A program made the translations under genes and the position numbers. From NCBI GenBank assembly GCA_002772535.1, contig PFDP01000014.1:165481-229480 (forward strand): 64,000 nt of DNA, written 5' to 3'. The stretch is from Candidatus Peregrinibacteria bacterium CG10_big_fil_rev_8_21_14_0_10_36_19. GTDB taxonomy: Bacteria > Patescibacteriota > Gracilibacteria > UBA1369 > LOWO2-01-FULL-3. Every line of letters begins with the position of its first letter. Within the stretch, counting starts at the first letter, position 1. This document shows, piece by piece, positions 11,605 through 20,507 of the stretch. Below the pieces are notes generated by a model. The model ran no database searches, was not told the DNA's origin, and saw nothing but the letters and a program-made list of their open reading frames with translations.

Positions 11605-12657
11605 TTATTTTTGCAAATGCAAAGTTTGTGTAGGAAAAGCAAATTCAATCTTTTCTTTTTCTAAAGCATCTTTAATAGCAAAGTTTATTTCCTGCTGCTT
11701 GTCCATATAAACATTATAGTCATTACTCAAAACATAATAGACAACCTCAAAGTTCAAACTAAAATCACCAAAATTTTTAAAATGTGATCTGGCAAATTCC
11801 ACACCTTCCACTCCCTTCACAACATCTTCAACAATCTTATTAACTTTTTGCAGTTTCTTTGAAGAAGTATCATAAACAAAAGCTAAAGTCATAAGAACTC
11901 TTCTTCTTCGCATTTTTTTGTAATTCTGAACTCTTGCATTTGTAAGATCATTATTAGCTAAAACCAACTCTTCACCACTCAAAGTTTCCAAACGAGTAGT
12001 TTTTAAACCTATTCTTTTAACTGTCCCCATATATTCCCCAATCACAATAAAATCACCTACCTTAAAGGGTTTATCAAAATAAATAGAAAAAGAACTAAAC
12101 ATATCACCCAAAATATTTTGTACAGCAAGTGCAACAGCAATTCCACCGATACCTAAACTAGCGATTAAAGAATTAATATTTACGCCTAAATTTGCCAAAG
12201 CAAGCATAATACCTAAAACCCAAATCACAATATTAGCAATTAAGCCAAGTCCATGAGCAGCAACATCTGCCTCTTTATCCTTTTGTTTTGAAACATGAAC
12301 TGTCATAGCAAAAGCAACCAAGTTTTGCGCGATTTTTATAAGGTTGTAAAAAAACAAAATCACAAACAAAACTCTAAACCAGTGAGCAACAAAATCACCA
12401 ACATCCAAGTATTTCAAAGGGAAATAAACAGCAACCAAAAAATATAAATAACCAGGAATTTCTTCAACAATATTTAATAATTCATCATCAAAAACATTTT
12501 TAGTATGTGAAGCCATTTTTTTAAGCCTACCCACCAACACAGATTTAAAAACCTTAAAACCAATTAAAATCGCAAAAAATACACCAAGAGCATACAAATA
12601 AGTACTTACAGTATTAGTTCCAAACTGATAATTCAAAATTTGTTCGAAGTTTTGCAT
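11605..12657 (-). CDS. mscS: MscS-family small-conductance mechanosensitive channel
   Basis: A 350-residue membrane channel that opens under membrane tension to release solutes. Helices lie near residues 15-35, 60-80, 85-110 and 130-200. The pore helix and beta domain are typical: ASLGIGGIAVALAVQNILGD, then FDKPFKVGDFIVIGEYMGTV and the strand TTRLETLSGEELVLANN. The start is set at MQNFEQIL rather than an upstream TTG 12 codons earlier, since that TTG is itself the -35 box and TATACT lies 8 bp before this ATG. It meets the upstream convergent gene after 2 bp. Confidence 0.9.
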   Translation of the reverse strand: MQNFEQILNYQFGTNTVSTYLYALGVFFAILIGFKVFKSVLVGRLKKMASHTKNVFDDELLNIVEEIPGYLYFLVAVYFPLKYLDVGDFVAHWFRVLFVILFFYNLIKIAQNLVAFAMTVHVSKQKDKEADVAAHGLGLIANIVIWVLGIMLALANLGVNINSLIASLGIGGIAVALAVQNILGDMFSSFSIYFDKPFKVGDFIVIGEYMGTVKRIGLKTTRLETLSGEELVLANNDLTNARVQNYKKMRRRRVLMTLAFVYDTSSKKLQKVNKIVEDVVKGVEGVEFARSHFKNFGDFSLNFEVVYYVLSNDYNVYMDKQQEINFAIKDALEKEKIEFAFPTQTLHLQK

Positions 12658-12665
12658 ATGATGTA

Positions 12666-12693
12666 AGTATAGCAAGATATCAGTATCTATCAA
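12666..12693 (-). promoter_or_regulatory. Leaderless promoter of mscS
   Basis: Minus strand TTGATA (12688-12693), 16-bp spacer, TATACT (12666-12671), 8 bp, ATG at 12657. It fixes the mscS start codon. Confidence 0.65.
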
Positions 12694-12702
12694 CCTTAAG
12701 GT

Positions 12703-13645
12703 CTATCTAGATGGATAAGTCTTTACAAGCTCCATAGCTAATTGTTGAATTTTATCAGCAGCCCTTTGACCTGCAGCCGTATTATCATGATGATCATGTA
12801 AACCAAAGGCTGGATTTGTAACCAATGCTATATGTGAAAAAGGAATTCCCTCTGCAGTCGCAGCAAAAGCTTCAATTCCACTCATACCAACAACATCACA
12901 ACCATCAGCTCTCATTCTCTTTTTAGTACTTGGAGGTTCAAAATCCGGCCCCATATAAAAAGCCAAAACTGCTCTAGCCGCATCTCCTTGAACCTTCCTT
13001 AAAGCATCAATTGCCAATTTCATATAACGGCCATCTTCACGAAGATAACCACTATTATGTAAGTCCAAAAACTCACCTACAGAACCCAAAAGTGGCTTAC
13101 CTTGAGCGGGCAAATTTCTAAAATCTGCACCAGAAACAACAACTAAATCACCAACTTTATGCTCTTCTCTAGGATGCATACGGAAAATGTCACCTAAGAT
13201 ATCAAGCGCCATTCCGTCGCTTACAGAACCGTCGGAATTTATAACATCTCCCTGCAAAACTACCAACACCATTTGTAACAATCACACCATCAATTCTATC
13301 TCTCAAAGCTGCCATTACAACACGTACAGCAAATGGCGCACCTTCATAAGGGTGCATTCTACCTAATCTTAAAACACCTCTCCCATCAATATCACCAATT
13401 GCCAATCTCTTTTTATGACCAGCAACTCCTCCACCACTGCTAACACCAGGCAATGCCAAAGCACTCTGATCGTTATAAGTATCACTTTCACCATAAGAAA
13501 ATTTTGCACTCTCATTAAAAACACCATCCAAAGCAGTAGGCCACCCCGTACCTTCAACTATAGCCAAATACTTTTCATCACCAACCTCAGGAACTAACAA
13601 CTCAGATACACGCTCCACATGATCATCAAATTCAACTTTATTCAT
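12703..13645 (-). pseudogene. Purine nucleoside phosphorylase, frameshifted
   Basis: Two overlapping frames together make one purine nucleoside phosphorylase, which splits purine nucleosides with phosphate. The first frame (13645 down to about 13256) has VEGTGWP, GMHPYEG-like RMHPYEGAPF and GVIVTNGVGS; the second frame (to 12703) continues with LQGDVI, GPDFEPPSTK, GMSGIEAFAA and HIALVTNPAFG. The junction is the four-A run at 13256-13259 (TTTT in the coding strand); removing one T restores NGVGSLQGDVI. Either the gene is recently broken, frameshifting occurs, or the assembly has a homopolymer error. All later motifs are intact, which argues against long decay. Confidence 0.8.
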
Positions 13646-13656
13646 AATAACAAACT

Positions 13657-13956
13657 TTAAGAAATATCTTCCAAAACTTTAAGGGCATCTTCCCTACCCA
13701 TATTTGTAACTACAGAACCGTTTTTAGAATCAATAAAAATAGCATCAAGAGACCTTCCTCCAACACCAGGAAAATTAACCCCTACATACAAACCACCATC
13801 TGCCTTCAATAACGAAACACCAACACTTCCTGCACTCATATCCAAATCCACATTATTATCATCACCCATTCTCCCCTCAAGCTTAACCAAATACTCAAAA
13901 CCATCCACACCATCAATAGGTTCCAAACCTAACAAAGATTGAATCTCACTCATCAT
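13657..13956 (-). CDS. Hypothetical protein upstream of the phosphorylase
   Basis: A 99-residue acidic, glycine-rich soluble protein (or 98 residues from the second Met). It begins MMSEIQSLLGLEPIDG and ends ALKVLEDIS. No recognised domain, signal or membrane segment. It is 11 bp upstream of the phosphorylase reading frame on the same strand and probably shares its mRNA. A TATAAA hexamer lies about 35 bp before the ATG. Confidence 0.5.
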   Translation of the reverse strand: MMSEIQSLLGLEPIDGVDGFEYLVKLEGRMGDDNNVDLDMSAGSVGVSLLKADGGLYVGVNFPGVGGRSLDAIFIDSKNGSVVTNMGREDALKVLEDIS

Positions 13957-14012
13957 ATATTTTTGATTTAAAAATAGGAGAGTTTTATACCACTAGCACA
14001 ATTAAAAATCAA

Positions 14013-15848
14013 TTAATTCAAATAACCAAAGATAGATTTTGCATCCCTAATAACACGCTGTAAATCTTTAACTTTTCTTGCCTCATTAAAAACAGAACTC
14101 AAATCACCACTCTCAATATATGGTAAATCTAAGACATCTAAAACCCCTGCAACCTTTAGATTATAAGCATATCCTCCAACTTTACAATCAGCCAAGACTC
14201 CAGCAATTAAAAAATGTAACCTCATACCCACGGCATATTCACAACCATTTAAAAGCTCAATTAAACTATTAAAATCACTAGGATAAACAACCTCACCAAA
14301 TTCTTTCATCATCAGCACATCCATAGGCTCCATAGCCACAAAAACAAGCTCATACCCCTGAGAACGCAAATCGTTAATAAACTCCCCATAATCAACCTTT
14401 TCCTTTAAAGGTCGCACATTTATCGCCACTTTTTTCTTAGACACATTCTCAATAGGCTCACAAAACAAAATCACAGGATCAAAACCAACCACCACACCAA
14501 ACTCACCAAATTTTAAAACCTCTTTTTTAGACAACTCATCTCTCAATATTATTTTCTCACAAGCCTTTAAAACTTTTTTCACCACCAGTTTAGCAAATAA
14601 GCCATTTACTGGCCCAAAAGAGTTAGCAAAAAGATAAACAGGCTTCCCAAACATACGAGCAATAAAAACATGCCAAGCCCAAAGATAAACAGCTTTGGAA
14701 GAATAACTATCAGTAAAAAGACCACCTCCACCAAGCAAAACCAAAGAAGACTTCCTCAAAAATTTCAAACTTTTTAACCACCCGAAACTTAAAAAAGATC
14801 TCACACCAAATGGCAAATGAGGAGCAACTTTAACCCCATGCCTGCGCTTTGTGTCAGCAACATCACCACTCAAAACTCTCCTCTGGTAATTAACCGGTAA
14901 CTCCCTCAAAATAACCTCCAACATAGCCTCATCACCCAAATTACCAGCACCATAGGAACCAATAATCAAAACAGACTTTTCTGCAGAAGCCAAAGCAACT
15001 CCCTCTAGAAAATGTTTCTTAACTTTAGCATACCAACCCCACTCTTTTCTTAAAACAAACAAAAAGCCACTAAAAAAAGCTAAAACCTTAAAAACAAACA
15101 ACTTAATCCCACTTGGCAAAACCCCACAATTAGGAAATTTCTCATTAAACAAAACCGCAGACTCTCCTATTTTCCTCATTCTGTCAGGAAAAAAGTCAGA
15201 CTCCTTTAAAGCATGATGATGCCACGCAACCGCCTTTTCCAAGTAAAAAATTTTAATACCATTTTTAGACATCCTATAACCCAACATAATATCCTCAAAA
15301 CCATAACCTTTAAAATCTTCATCAAACAAAAACCTCTTAAAAAGCCCTTTAGGCATAGAAATATTGCCAGTAAAAAAATGCCAAAAATCAGTTTCCTCAT
15401 TATCTTTAAGACCCTCAAAAGTAAGTGCAATCCCCTTTTCCTCAAGAAACTTTCTAAATCTATCTTTGGCTAGCTCGGGAGACCATGTCATAAAACCAAC
15501 AGCCACCGCATTCACAGCATTACGATGAAATTTTGCATGCTCTTTCATCCACCCTTTACTAACCAAAATATCGGCACCAATAAACAAAATAATATCTCCA
15601 GAACACATCTCAACTCCCCTATTTCTCGCAGCCGCCGCACCAAGATTTTCTTGCGACTCAAACCTAAGTTCAAAATTTTCAGCTTTTCTTTGCCAATTCA
15701 AAAGAACCTCAACAGTATTATCCGTTGACCCATCATCAATAACCACAACCTCAAAAACCTCATCAAAATCCACTTCTTCCAAATGACGCAAGCAAAGATC
15801 CAAAACTTTAGCATCATTATAAGCCGGAATAACAACAGAATATCTCAT
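14013..15848 (-). CDS. Fusion of family-2 glycosyltransferase and CsaB-type pyruvyltransferase
   Basis: A 611-residue two-domain enzyme. Residues 1-230 are a GT-A glycosyltransferase: MRYSVVIPAYN, VVIDDGSTDNT, ENLGAAAARNRGVE. A hydrophobic segment at about 250-275 (FVFKVLAFFSGFLFVL) links it to a polysaccharide pyruvyltransferase domain from about 290: VLIIGSYGAGNLGDEAM, VLLGGGGLFTD, YLFANSFGPV and GMRLHFLIAGVLADC. CsaB enzymes add pyruvate ketals to secondary cell-wall polymers, the ligand of SLH domains. The first ATG of the frame is rejected; ATG 15848 follows a promoter by 6 bp. GT acceptor and polymer are unknown. Confidence 0.85.
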   Translation of the reverse strand: MRYSVVIPAYNDAKVLDLCLRHLEEVDFDEVFEVVVIDDGSTDNTVEVLLNWQRKAENFELRFESQENLGAAAARNRGVEMCSGDIILFIGADILVSKGWMKEHAKFHRNAVNAVAVGFMTWSPELAKDRFRKFLEEKGIALTFEGLKDNEETDFWHFFTGNISMPKGLFKRFLFDEDFKGYGFEDIMLGYRMSKNGIKIFYLEKAVAWHHHALKESDFFPDRMRKIGESAVLFNEKFPNCGVLPSGIKLFVFKVLAFFSGFLFVLRKEWGWYAKVKKHFLEGVALASAEKSVLIIGSYGAGNLGDEAMLEVILRELPVNYQRRVLSGDVADTKRRHGVKVAPHLPFGVRSFLSFGWLKSLKFLRKSSLVLLGGGGLFTDSYSSKAVYLWAWHVFIARMFGKPVYLFANSFGPVNGLFAKLVVKKVLKACEKIILRDELSKKEVLKFGEFGVVVGFDPVILFCEPIENVSKKKVAINVRPLKEKVDYGEFINDLRSQGYELVFVAMEPMDVLMMKEFGEVVYPSDFNSLIELLNGCEYAVGMRLHFLIAGVLADCKVGGYAYNLKVAGVLDVLDLPYIESGDLSSVFNEARKVKDLQRVIRDAKSIFGYLN

Positions 15849-15854
15849 AGCGAC

Positions 15855-15883
15855 ATTCTGGCAGCAAAAAAAGCGAATGGCAA
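15855..15883 (-). promoter_or_regulatory. Leaderless promoter of the glycosyltransferase fusion
   Basis: Minus strand TTGCCA (15878-15883), 17-bp spacer, CAGAAT (15855-15860), 6 bp, ATG at 15848. The -10 is weak but the spacing equals that of the other leaderless promoters here. Confidence 0.5.
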
Positions 15884-15891
15884 GATGTGGC

Positions 15892-15936
15892 ATCCTTTAT
15901 TTTGGAAGCGTTGAAACCTTTTTTAAAGGTTTCAAA
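15892..15936. repeat. 45-bp direct repeat, copy 1
   Basis: Identical over 45 bp to 16059-16103 in the same orientation. Each copy ends in a dyad TTGAAACCTTT...AAAGGTTTCAA that could form a hairpin. The copies bracket a foldback segment; together with tRNA-Lys they fill the gap between the fusion gene and the DUF4153-like gene. Confidence 0.9.
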
Positions 15937-16058
15937 TTAATTGTCGCTAATAAGTATGAATAAAAACATTCCGACCAAGCGTAGTAAATTTTTTGCAGTA
16001 GGTCTCGTGGTTTCCTACAAGAAAAATACGAAGCTAGGGAGGAATCGTTTTTATGAGT
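15937..16058. other. Foldback (hairpin) element between the direct repeats
   Basis: A 122-bp segment with nested complementary arms: AAAAACATTCC near 15963 against GGAATCGTTTTT near 16042; ATTTTTTGCAGTAGG against CCTACAAGAAAAAT around the centre. It could be a structured RNA, a miniature inverted-repeat element or a recombination scar next to tRNA-Lys. A short ORF through this area on the minus strand looks accidental. Which explanation holds is unknown. Confidence 0.55.
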
Positions 16059-16103
16059 ATCCTTTATTTTGGAAGCGTTGAAACCTTTTTTAAAGGTTTC
16101 AAA
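16059..16103. repeat. 45-bp direct repeat, copy 2
   Basis: Second copy of the 45-bp repeat, ending 5 bp from the CCA end of tRNA-Lys. Its terminal dyad could act as a processing or termination hairpin for the tRNA, but no T-run follows it on the minus strand. Confidence 0.9.
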
Positions 16104-16108
16104 CTTCA

Positions 16109-16184
16109 TGGTGGGTCAGGTGGGATTCGAACCCACGACCAATTGGTTAAGAGCCAAGTGCTCTACCGACTGAGCTACTGACCC
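16109..16184 (-). tRNA. tRNA-Lys (CTT)
   Basis: Cloverleaf on the minus strand: acceptor GGGTCAG/CTGACCC, D-arm TAGCTCAGTCGGTAGAGC, anticodon loop CTCTTAA (anticodon CTT), T-loop GTTCGAATC, discriminator A and encoded CCA. The outer pair of the anticodon stem is mismatched (C-U), as is tolerated in some tRNAs. Confidence 0.93.
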
Positions 16185-16234
16185 ACATTCTTAAACAAGA
16201 GAAAACTTACCAAAACCACTTCAACATGGCAAGC

Positions 16235-18019
16235 CTACTTCATGTTAAATTTCATACGACCACTAACATAGCTATTAGAACCTGAGTTCAAACTTAAAGA
16301 TTCAATCTCTAGTTTTCCTGTTATATCAACCGTATCAACATCAAATGTTAAATCAGCACCAGGAACAGAATCATTCTTATTTTTTAGTAAATGGTTAAGT
16401 GAAAATCTTTGTTCACCATTTTTAGATTTAAACACAAGTTCATTACCATCAATTCCCAAAGTAAAACCAAATTCATCTTTTCCATTAAATTTAGCACCAT
16501 CATAAGAATAAATATTAGCTAAAAAGAAATCATAACCCTTTACATCAACCAAACAACCATTTTCTCTACAAAAATCAGCATTATTAAAATATCTTCCACG
16601 AGCCCAGCCCTCAACACTTTTTCGATTACCAGTAAACATCAATTCCAAAACACTATCAGGTCCATAATACCAACCATCTTCAGCAAAAACTTTTTCATCA
16701 AAATAATCCTTAAGTTCATCTTTTCCATGAACACTAGCCAAATAGTTCACCACAGAATAAATGTTTTCATAATCATTATAATCTACCAAATCAGCATCAA
16801 CAGCTACCACCTTTCCATTAACCAACAAATTATTTTCACTCAACAAAAATTCAAATCTATTCATTTGACTCCACTTTGAAACACCCACCGCCCCCCAAGG
16901 GCCAACCATAGAAAACAACAAAGCAACCATTAATGAAAAAGCGAAAATCTTCAAATCTTTCACGCGACTAAACAAGAAGTATAAAGCATTAAAAAGCAAC
17001 AAAACACCAGCAAGAACAACAAAATAACGAGCTTCAGTTACACCATACTGACCAATACGAATACCGATTGCCATGAACAGAACAATTAATTGAGGTACTA
17101 ATGCCCAAAAATACAATTTCTTAAAAGGCTCTACATAAGGCAAAAAATCCTCTTTTTTAGATGCAAAAAAGTAAGTTAAAACCCCAACCGCAGAAAAAGC
17201 AATAATCCAATTAGCCACATCACCATTTGGCCAATTCCATGTAAAAACAATTTTACCAGTATACGCATAAAGCACCACAAAATAAGCAAAAACCAAAGGA
17301 ACAAGCAAATACTGAGTTAAAAATTTCAAAATTGTAGGATAGTATTTTTGTTTTTCTAAAGCATTCCAATTATCAGGCATACCGGAAAGAACATACATAG
17401 GCGCCAAAATACCAGCCAAAACAAGCCAAACATCAAAATAATATTCACCATCAATAGTAACTTCAAAAAGAAAGTCCACGGACTGCATTAACATCGCAAT
17501 TCCTAAAAACAAAACACCGTAAAGAAACATTGATGTCAATATCCTAGCCACTAAAGAAACAGTATGATTCCAAAACCCAAGAAATTTATCTTTTACAAAA
17601 AACGGAGCTATAAAAATACCAACAAGAACAATAACAAACATCAAAATAGCAGTAATTTCCTGCCAGCCCAACCACTCATTTACATGTCTAAACAAAAACC
17701 AATAAGAAATACCAACAATTGCTAAAACCAAAAGTCTACTTAAAGATTTTTTACCATCATCAGCCCCACGAGATTCCATAAATAAATCAACTGCAACACT
17801 CAACAAAAATCCAAACCCAAAAGAAATCACAGCAGAAAGCCACTCTTCTTTCGCAGCATAGTCTAAATGATTCGTATAAATTGCTAAAAAGGAAAACATA
17901 AAAGAAAAAAGCACAGACAAAGGATACTTTTGAGCCGGCTTTCTAAACATTTCCCAAAAGTGTGACAATGAAAGAATTTTCATAAATTTTTGGTTATTTA
18001 AGACACTACCAAAATACAT
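16235..18019 (-). CDS. DUF4153-like multi-pass membrane protein
   Basis: A 594-residue membrane protein. About 10-11 hydrophobic helices fill residues 30-400. The hydrophilic C-terminal part (from about 400) begins NRFEFLLSENNLLVNGK and continues IYSVVNYLASVHG, a pattern I associate with DUF4153 proteins, whose role is unknown. The C-terminal 180 residues are Asp/Gly/Asn-rich and probably outside the membrane. Start is uncertain: the first ATG follows TATATA by 8 bp, but the internal ATG at 17983 (MKILSLSHF) is also possible. It is divergent from the glycosyltransferase gene at 18042. Confidence 0.7.
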   Translation of the reverse strand: MYFGSVLNNQKFMKILSLSHFWEMFRKPAQKYPLSVLFSFMFSFLAIYTNHLDYAAKEEWLSAVISFGFGFLLSVAVDLFMESRGADDGKKSLSRLLVLAIVGISYWFLFRHVNEWLGWQEITAILMFVIVLVGIFIAPFFVKDKFLGFWNHTVSLVARILTSMFLYGVLFLGIAMLMQSVDFLFEVTIDGEYYFDVWLVLAGILAPMYVLSGMPDNWNALEKQKYYPTILKFLTQYLLVPLVFAYFVVLYAYTGKIVFTWNWPNGDVANWIIAFSAVGVLTYFFASKKEDFLPYVEPFKKLYFWALVPQLIVLFMAIGIRIGQYGVTEARYFVVLAGVLLLFNALYFLFSRVKDLKIFAFSLMVALLFSMVGPWGAVGVSKWSQMNRFEFLLSENNLLVNGKVVAVDADLVDYNDYENIYSVVNYLASVHGKDELKDYFDEKVFAEDGWYYGPDSVLELMFTGNRKSVEGWARGRYFNNADFCRENGCLVDVKGYDFFLANIYSYDGAKFNGKDEFGFTLGIDGNELVFKSKNGEQRFSLNHLLKNKNDSVPGADLTFDVDTVDITGKLEIESLSLNSGSNSYVSGRMKFNMK

Positions 18020-18041
18020 AATACACCTATATAATCACAAC

Positions 18042-19157
18042 ATGAAACGAATTCTATTTTATACAGACACAACACAAATCGGCGGCGCAGAGCTACAAAT
18101 GTTCCTTCTAGCAAAGTTTCTAAACAAAGAACTTATTACACCCATAATCGCCTGTTCAGCGGATACAAAATTAGACAGTTGGTGCTTAAAATTTGCCGAA
18201 GAAAACATTCATGTAATTCGTATGAATGTAAAACACAAACACGACCCAAATCATTACAAAATTCTAAAAAAAATCATTACAGAAAACGGGATAGATATAC
18301 TTCACGCTCATGTATGGAATCCGGCAAGCTGTAGATATGCATTTATGCAAAATATTCCATTAATAATCACAGAACACGACCCGTTTAAACTAAATCCAAT
18401 TAAAAACATTTTCAAAAAGATTGCCCTTAAAAAAACAAAAAAAATAGTTACAGTTTCACAGGAAAACGCCAAATTAATAAAAAAACTCTACCCAGACCAA
18501 AAAAATAAAGTTTCAGTTATTCACAATGGTTTAGACCTTACATGGTGGAATTCTCAACTACTAAGATTTACAGAGGAAGATTTAGAAGACATAAAAGTTC
18601 ACACATTCGAAGCTCACAAAGACACCTTGATCATTACAACAATAGCAGAACTACACCCAAGAAAAGGAATTAAGTACCTAATTGCAGCAATGCCAAAAAT
18701 TATCGAAAAATACCCGAATGTAAAACTTATTATTATTGGAGAAGGCGAAGATAAAGAAAGACTCGAAAAGCTCACAGAGAACTTGAAAATAAATAATTGT
18801 GTTAAATTTTTAGGACGCAGAAAAGAAATTGCTAAACTCTTAAAAGCCTCAAACATCTTCGTACTACCATCAATTCGAGAAGCTTTTGGCATGGTAAATT
18901 TGGAAGCAATGTATACACCACTTCCAATAGTTGCCAGTAAAGTTGGCGGTATACCAGAAATAATAGAAGACGGAAAAACAGGCATCTTAGTACCAAAAGA
19001 AGACACAATGGAGTTAAGGATAGCCTTAGAAAAACTTATCAAAAATCCAGAGCTCAGAAACAAAATGGCAAATGCTGGAAAAGAAAGACTTCAAAAAGAA
19101 TTTTCAGCAAAAAAAATGGCTGAAAAGTACGAAAAAATATACAAAAACATAAATTAG
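18042..19157 (+). CDS. Family-4 glycosyltransferase
   Basis: A 371-residue GT-B glycosyltransferase. The N-terminal half has TQIGGAELQMFLLAKFLN and ILHAHVWNPAS; the C-terminal half has the Glycos_transf_1 signatures ITTIAELHPRKGIKYLI, IIGEGEDKERLEKL and PSIREAFGMVNLEAM, where the E-x7-E pair contacts the nucleotide-sugar. It would transfer a sugar onto a surface glycan or lipid. TATAAT (18030-18035) lies 6 bp before the ATG, so the mRNA is leaderless. It is followed by radA, which has its own promoter. Confidence 0.9.
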   Translation: MKRILFYTDTTQIGGAELQMFLLAKFLNKELITPIIACSADTKLDSWCLKFAEENIHVIRMNVKHKHDPNHYKILKKIITENGIDILHAHVWNPASCRYAFMQNIPLIITEHDPFKLNPIKNIFKKIALKKTKKIVTVSQENAKLIKKLYPDQKNKVSVIHNGLDLTWWNSQLLRFTEEDLEDIKVHTFEAHKDTLIITTIAELHPRKGIKYLIAAMPKIIEKYPNVKLIIIGEGEDKERLEKLTENLKINNCVKFLGRRKEIAKLLKASNIFVLPSIREAFGMVNLEAMYTPLPIVASKVGGIPEIIEDGKTGILVPKEDTMELRIALEKLIKNPELRNKMANAGKERLQKEFSAKKMAEKYEKIYKNIN

Positions 19158-19158
19158 C

Positions 19159-19187
19159 TTGACGGTGAGTGTACGCTCACCTATACT
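19159..19187 (+). promoter_or_regulatory. radA promoter with palindromic operator in the spacer
   Basis: TTGACG (19159-19164), 17-bp spacer, TATACT (19182-19187), 6 bp, ATG at 19194. The spacer is filled by the dyad GGTGAGTGTACGCTCACC (19164-19181), 6-bp perfect arms with near-symmetric centre. A repressor bound here would block RNA polymerase directly. An SOS-type repressor is a natural candidate given that RadA acts in DNA repair, but the site does not match a LexA box I know. Confidence 0.75.
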
Positions 19188-19193
19188 AATGAC

Positions 19194-20507
19194 ATGAAAC
19201 TAAGAACTGTGTACATCTGCGGAGAATGCCAACATGAAAGCCAAAAATGGCTTGGCAAATGCCCAGAATGTAACGCCTGGAATAGCTTTTCAGAAGATGT
19301 CATTGATGTCAAAAAAGGCCTTTCTAAAACTCCTCGGCTGTCCGCCGCCTCCCCCCTTCCAATATCGAAGCCACTTTCCACCCAAGAAAGAACTTCTTCA
19401 AAAATAGACGAGTTTGATCGCGTCATGGGAGGCGGCATAGTTCCAGGTAGCTTAACTTTATTAAGCGGAGAACCAGGTATAGGAAAATCAACACTTACAT
19501 TACAAATTGCCAGCAATATAGCTCAAACAAAAAATGTATTAATAATTTCAGGCGAAGAGTCAGTAGAACAAATATGCGCAAGAGCACAACGACTCAAAAG
19601 CACTCCTGAAAAACTAAAAGTACTCAATGAACACAATTTAGAAAACATTTTAGAAACAATAAAATCAGAAAATCCAGATTTTGTAATAATAGATTCCATA
19701 CAAGTAATTTCTTCTGAAGATTTCCCATCGGCCGCAGGATCAATCACACAGGTAAGATATTGCACAGAAAGAATCATGGAACTCGCAAAAACAAAAACAA
19801 TTTCCACAATGCTCATCGGGCATGTAAACAAAGACGGAAACTTAGCAGGACCAAGAGTACTAGAACATTTAGTAGATACAGTTTTACATCTAGAAGGAGA
19901 TAGATTTCAGAATTTTAGAGTACTAAAAACCGCAAAAAACAGATTTGGATCATGCAGCGAAATAGGAATTTTTGATATGAATGAAAATGGAATGCACGAA
20001 ATTAAAAACCCCTCCGCTCACCTACTTGATGGCAGAAAAGAAAACGCCATAGGATCATCAATAAACATCACCATTGAAGGAACACGCCCAATACTTATAG
20101 AAGTACAAGCATTGGTATCAAAAAGCAATTTTGGATATCCTAAAAGAACCTCAAATGGGTTTGATTTAAACAGGCTACAAATATTAATAGCCGTTCTTCA
20201 AAAACACGGAAACTTAAATCTAGAAGATCAAGATGTTTTTGTAAATGTTGTTGGAGGAATCAAACTCACAGAACCAGCTGCAGATCTCGCAGTACTAACA
20301 GCAATAGCCTCATCACTACTAAAAAAACCTCTTCCAAAAAACTCAGCAATATTTGGAGAAGTAGGGCTATCCGGAGAGTTAAGAAGAGTAACTCAAAACG
20401 AAAAACGGGTTAAAGAAGCACAAAAAATGGAATTTAGTGAAATCATCAGTCCTAACGAACACAAAGATGTTAAATCAGTTTTGGAAAAAATTTCTCGGTA
20501 TTATTAA
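19194..20507 (+). CDS. radA: DNA repair protein RadA
   Basis: RadA/Sms, a RecA-related helicase that promotes branch migration during recombination. The 437 residues have the standard order: a four-Cys zinc finger (CGEC...CPEC, residues 10-27), a RecA-like ATPase with Walker A GEPGIGKST (about 90-98), the RadA-specific KNRFGS motif (about 246), and a C-terminal Lon-like domain with GGIKLTEPAADLA and FGEVGLSGELR. The start is fixed by the leaderless promoter. The 3' end overlaps tatD by 38 bp in convergent orientation. Confidence 0.96.
   Translation: MKLRTVYICGECQHESQKWLGKCPECNAWNSFSEDVIDVKKGLSKTPRLSAASPLPISKPLSTQERTSSKIDEFDRVMGGGIVPGSLTLLSGEPGIGKSTLTLQIASNIAQTKNVLIISGEESVEQICARAQRLKSTPEKLKVLNEHNLENILETIKSENPDFVIIDSIQVISSEDFPSAAGSITQVRYCTERIMELAKTKTISTMLIGHVNKDGNLAGPRVLEHLVDTVLHLEGDRFQNFRVLKTAKNRFGSCSEIGIFDMNENGMHEIKNPSAHLLDGRKENAIGSSINITIEGTRPILIEVQALVSKSNFGYPKRTSNGFDLNRLQILIAVLQKHGNLNLEDQDVFVNVVGGIKLTEPAADLAVLTAIASSLLKKPLPKNSAIFGEVGLSGELRRVTQNEKRVKEAQKMEFSEIISPNEHKDVKSVLEKISRYY

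Noticed and set aside
15897-16109. 70-codon ORF on the minus strand through the direct repeats.
   Set aside because: It is explained by the repeats and the foldback, has a repeated tail produced by the 45-bp unit, and shows no protein pattern or promoter.
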